DNA from: Paenibacillus artemisiicola
Lineage (GTDB): Bacteria > Bacillota > Bacilli > Paenibacillales > Paenibacillaceae
Direction: 5' to 3'
Assembly: GCF_017652985.1 (NCBI RefSeq)
Contig: NZ_JAGGDJ010000015.1
Span: 1-64,000, forward strand
Length of the DNA: 64,000 nt
Below, piece by piece: positions 62,739-64,000 of this stretch (position 1 is the first letter of the stretch; each line of letters opens with the position of its first letter). Made by a program: the position numbers and the translations under genes. The notes under the pieces were generated by a model, which searched no databases, was not told where the DNA came from, and saw only the letters and a program-made list of their open reading frames with translations.

Positions 62739-63137
62739 GTGAACGGGTTCGCCGCGAACACGAGCGGCAGCGTCATCGCCGTCGTGCTCGGCGGCACGGA
62801 TGTTGCGCTGCCGAACAATCAGATCTTGAACGGCGGCATTACCGTCAACGGAGCCCACGACACGTTTACCGTGCCGGTGACGGGAAGCTACATGATTTCC
62901 TATCAAGTCAACGTCACGCTCGCCTTGTTAATGAGCACCCGGCTATTGATCAATGGGACGCCGTATACGCCTTCCATCGTGGCGCCGGCGGTCTCCTTGG
63001 CGGAATTCAACAACATGGTCATTGCGACGCTTACGGCAGGCTCCACGATCACGCATCAGTTCTTCGGCCTGCTCGGCGCGGCCACGCTTACCGGCGGCGC
63101 CGCCGGCGCCGCGCTGACCATCGTGCTGCTCTCTTAA
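62739..63137 (+). CDS. BclB-type exosporium C-terminal domain, lacking its collagen region
   Basis: 132 residues. GFAANTSGSVIAVVLGGTD, PNNQILNGGITVNG, YMISYQVNVTLALL, RLLINGTPYTPS and FFGLLGAATL match the jelly-roll C-terminal domain of BclB-like proteins, which cap collagen-like GXT filaments on exosporium. Here there is no N-terminal anchor and no GXT repeat; the domain starts within 4 bases of the glycosyltransferase end. GTG 62739 has only a weak GGGA upstream. Probably a gene fragment. Confidence 0.8.
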   Translation: MNGFAANTSGSVIAVVLGGTDVALPNNQILNGGITVNGAHDTFTVPVTGSYMISYQVNVTLALLMSTRLLINGTPYTPSIVAPAVSLAEFNNMVIATLTAGSTITHQFFGLLGAATLTGGAAGAALTIVLLS

Positions 63138-63154
63138 ATCGCCGCCATGCCAAA

Positions 63155-63193
63155 AAAGGCTGCAGGGGATGCATCGCATCCTCCGCAGCCTTT
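63155..63193. terminator. Bidirectional terminator
   Basis: AAAGGCTGC/GCAGCCTTT stem with an inner GGATGC/GCATCC hairpin, between convergent BclB-domain and TolB-like genes. Confidence 0.85.
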
Positions 63194-63214
63194 GTCATGC
63201 GCCCAAGGCTTCGT

Positions 63215-64000
63215 TCAATCCGCTTGCCCGTAAAACCGCAGCACCGGCAGCCAGTTCCACTGCTCGTAAAAATCGTCGCCGGCGTCGATGCCCTTGATCC
63301 ATGCTTTCGCCTTCTTGGCCTCGGCGGCGGAGTTCGCAAGGAGCACATCGGAATGGGTCCGGTCGGAACGGACCCAGCCGAGCTCGGCCGATGGCAGGGC
63401 AACCGGCCCGAAATCCCCGCGTCCGTTCGGCGGCTTGGTAATCGCGGTCCCGGTGCCGTCCGTCAAATCGACGCGCGCGAGAAACGGCATCGGCCGCTTG
63501 CCGGGCTCGCCCGTCCAAGCGCCTTCCTTCGCCCGCGACGCGACGATCGATTCGGCTCCGTACCACGAGAAGCTCTGGTCGACGTAGCCGGCAGGCGTAT
63601 ACGAAGCGGGCTTCAGCGCCGGCACGGACGTCACGGTCAGCCGTTTGTTCGAGGAGGCTTCCCGGCCGATCCCGGCGATATAGGCCAGCCGATCGCCGGC
63701 TTGCGGCCCGGAAACCGGAGACCATCGGTACCACTGCTCGTTGTGCGCCATCTGGTCGACCGGGAGAAACGTCTTGCCGTCCGACGAAAGCACGCACAAC
63801 GTATTGCCGTCTGCCGACAAGGACGCCGTCGGCGTCGCCAGGAACGCGATCCAGCGGCCCCCCGCGGACCATTTGAACGCCGTCGTGCCGACGACGATCA
63901 GCTCGTTGATCTGCTTCGGGAGCACGTATAGCGGCTCCTCCTGCACGGGATCCGCCGTCCCCGAAGGCAGCAGGATCCGCCCGATCGTGACGGGGGTCCA
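63215..64000 (-). CDS. TolB-like beta-propeller protein, partial
   Basis: At least 261 residues; the frame is open to the window edge and the true start lies beyond 64000. Repeated FKWSAGGRWIAFLATPTASLSADG and YRWSPVSGPQAGDRLAYIAG blades are typical of TolB/PD40 repeats. Probably extracytoplasmic, but the N-terminus is not visible. Function unknown. Confidence 0.75.
   Translation of the reverse strand, partial: WTPVTIGRILLPSGTADPVQEEPLYVLPKQINELIVVGTTAFKWSAGGRWIAFLATPTASLSADGNTLCVLSSDGKTFLPVDQMAHNEQWYRWSPVSGPQAGDRLAYIAGIGREASSNKRLTVTSVPALKPASYTPAGYVDQSFSWYGAESIVASRAKEGAWTGEPGKRPMPFLARVDLTDGTGTAITKPPNGRGDFGPVALPSAELGWVRSDRTHSDVLLANSAAEAKKAKAWIKGIDAGDDFYEQWNWLPVLRFYGQAD

Noticed and set aside
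62739..63931. Long plus-strand frame continuing from the glycosyltransferase past 62740
   Set aside because: After HIYRDE it is Arg-rich and out of frame with the BclB domain, then antisense to the TolB-like gene.

Overview
The window is chromosomal DNA from a GC-rich, endospore-forming Firmicute, most likely of the Paenibacillaceae (Paenibacillus or Cohnella type). Evidence: an LtaS-type lipoteichoic acid synthase, a spore germinant-receptor (Ger) operon, an exosporium BclB-type domain, a Bce-type peptide-antibiotic module, AGGAGG-like ribosome binding sites, frequent GTG/TTG starts, and compact genes separated by strong hairpin terminators. No rRNA, tRNA, CRISPR array, complete insertion sequence or prophage was seen. 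Family names rest on motifs and remembered family features; no database search was run.

Layout. 1-5,000: truncated LTA synthase, DUF1450 and HesB-like small proteins, YkvA-like protein, LysM-M14 peptidase, glutamate racemase. 5,000-15,000: two alpha-galactosidases (GH4 with a divergent AraC regulator; GH36) enclosing ytxG/ytxH-like envelope proteins, a SufR-like regulator, a DUF86 protein, a Dabb protein, a CuA-type cupredoxin and a holin-like protein. 14,780-18,441: a gerAB-gerAA-gerAC operon with gerAA frameshifted and gerAC cut by an in-frame TAG. 18,500-28,150: fucose mutarotase, a membrane-anchored alpha/beta hydrolase, a metallophosphoesterase, two AraC regulators around two phytanoyl-CoA dioxygenase-like genes, and an MFS exporter divergent from a TetR gene.

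29,000-30,700 is a distinct island: an AT-rich APH-fold kinase gene flanked on each side by three degenerate hairpin repeats spaced about 50 bp apart. 30,750-43,730: two diguanylate cyclases, a phospholipase D-like lipoprotein, a consensus Fur-box promoter ahead of a short ORF and a HugZ-like haem gene, a methyltransferase with a basic tail, TetR/DoxX, a second APH-fold protein, and an ArsR/AHSA1 pair. 43,930-50,760: an SgrR-like regulator divergent from a small ORF, a YecD-like hydrolase, an AbrB-family membrane protein, Rrf2, a formylglycine-generating enzyme, a YfiT-like DinB protein and HxlR. 51,380-59,110: MFS exporter, BceRS-BceAB-like module, AHSA1 protein, WYL regulator. 59,300-64,000: two methyltransferases and a TPR glycosyltransferase in one operon, then a frameshifted glycosyltransferase running directly into a BclB C-terminal domain, and a partial TolB-like protein.

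Main themes: cell-surface and spore-surface assembly, galactoside use, stress and antibiotic response, and many local regulator/target pairs. Three disrupted reading frames and one abnormal gene junction suggest either real decay of spore-surface and germination genes or assembly error; the two can be separated by re-reading those bases.
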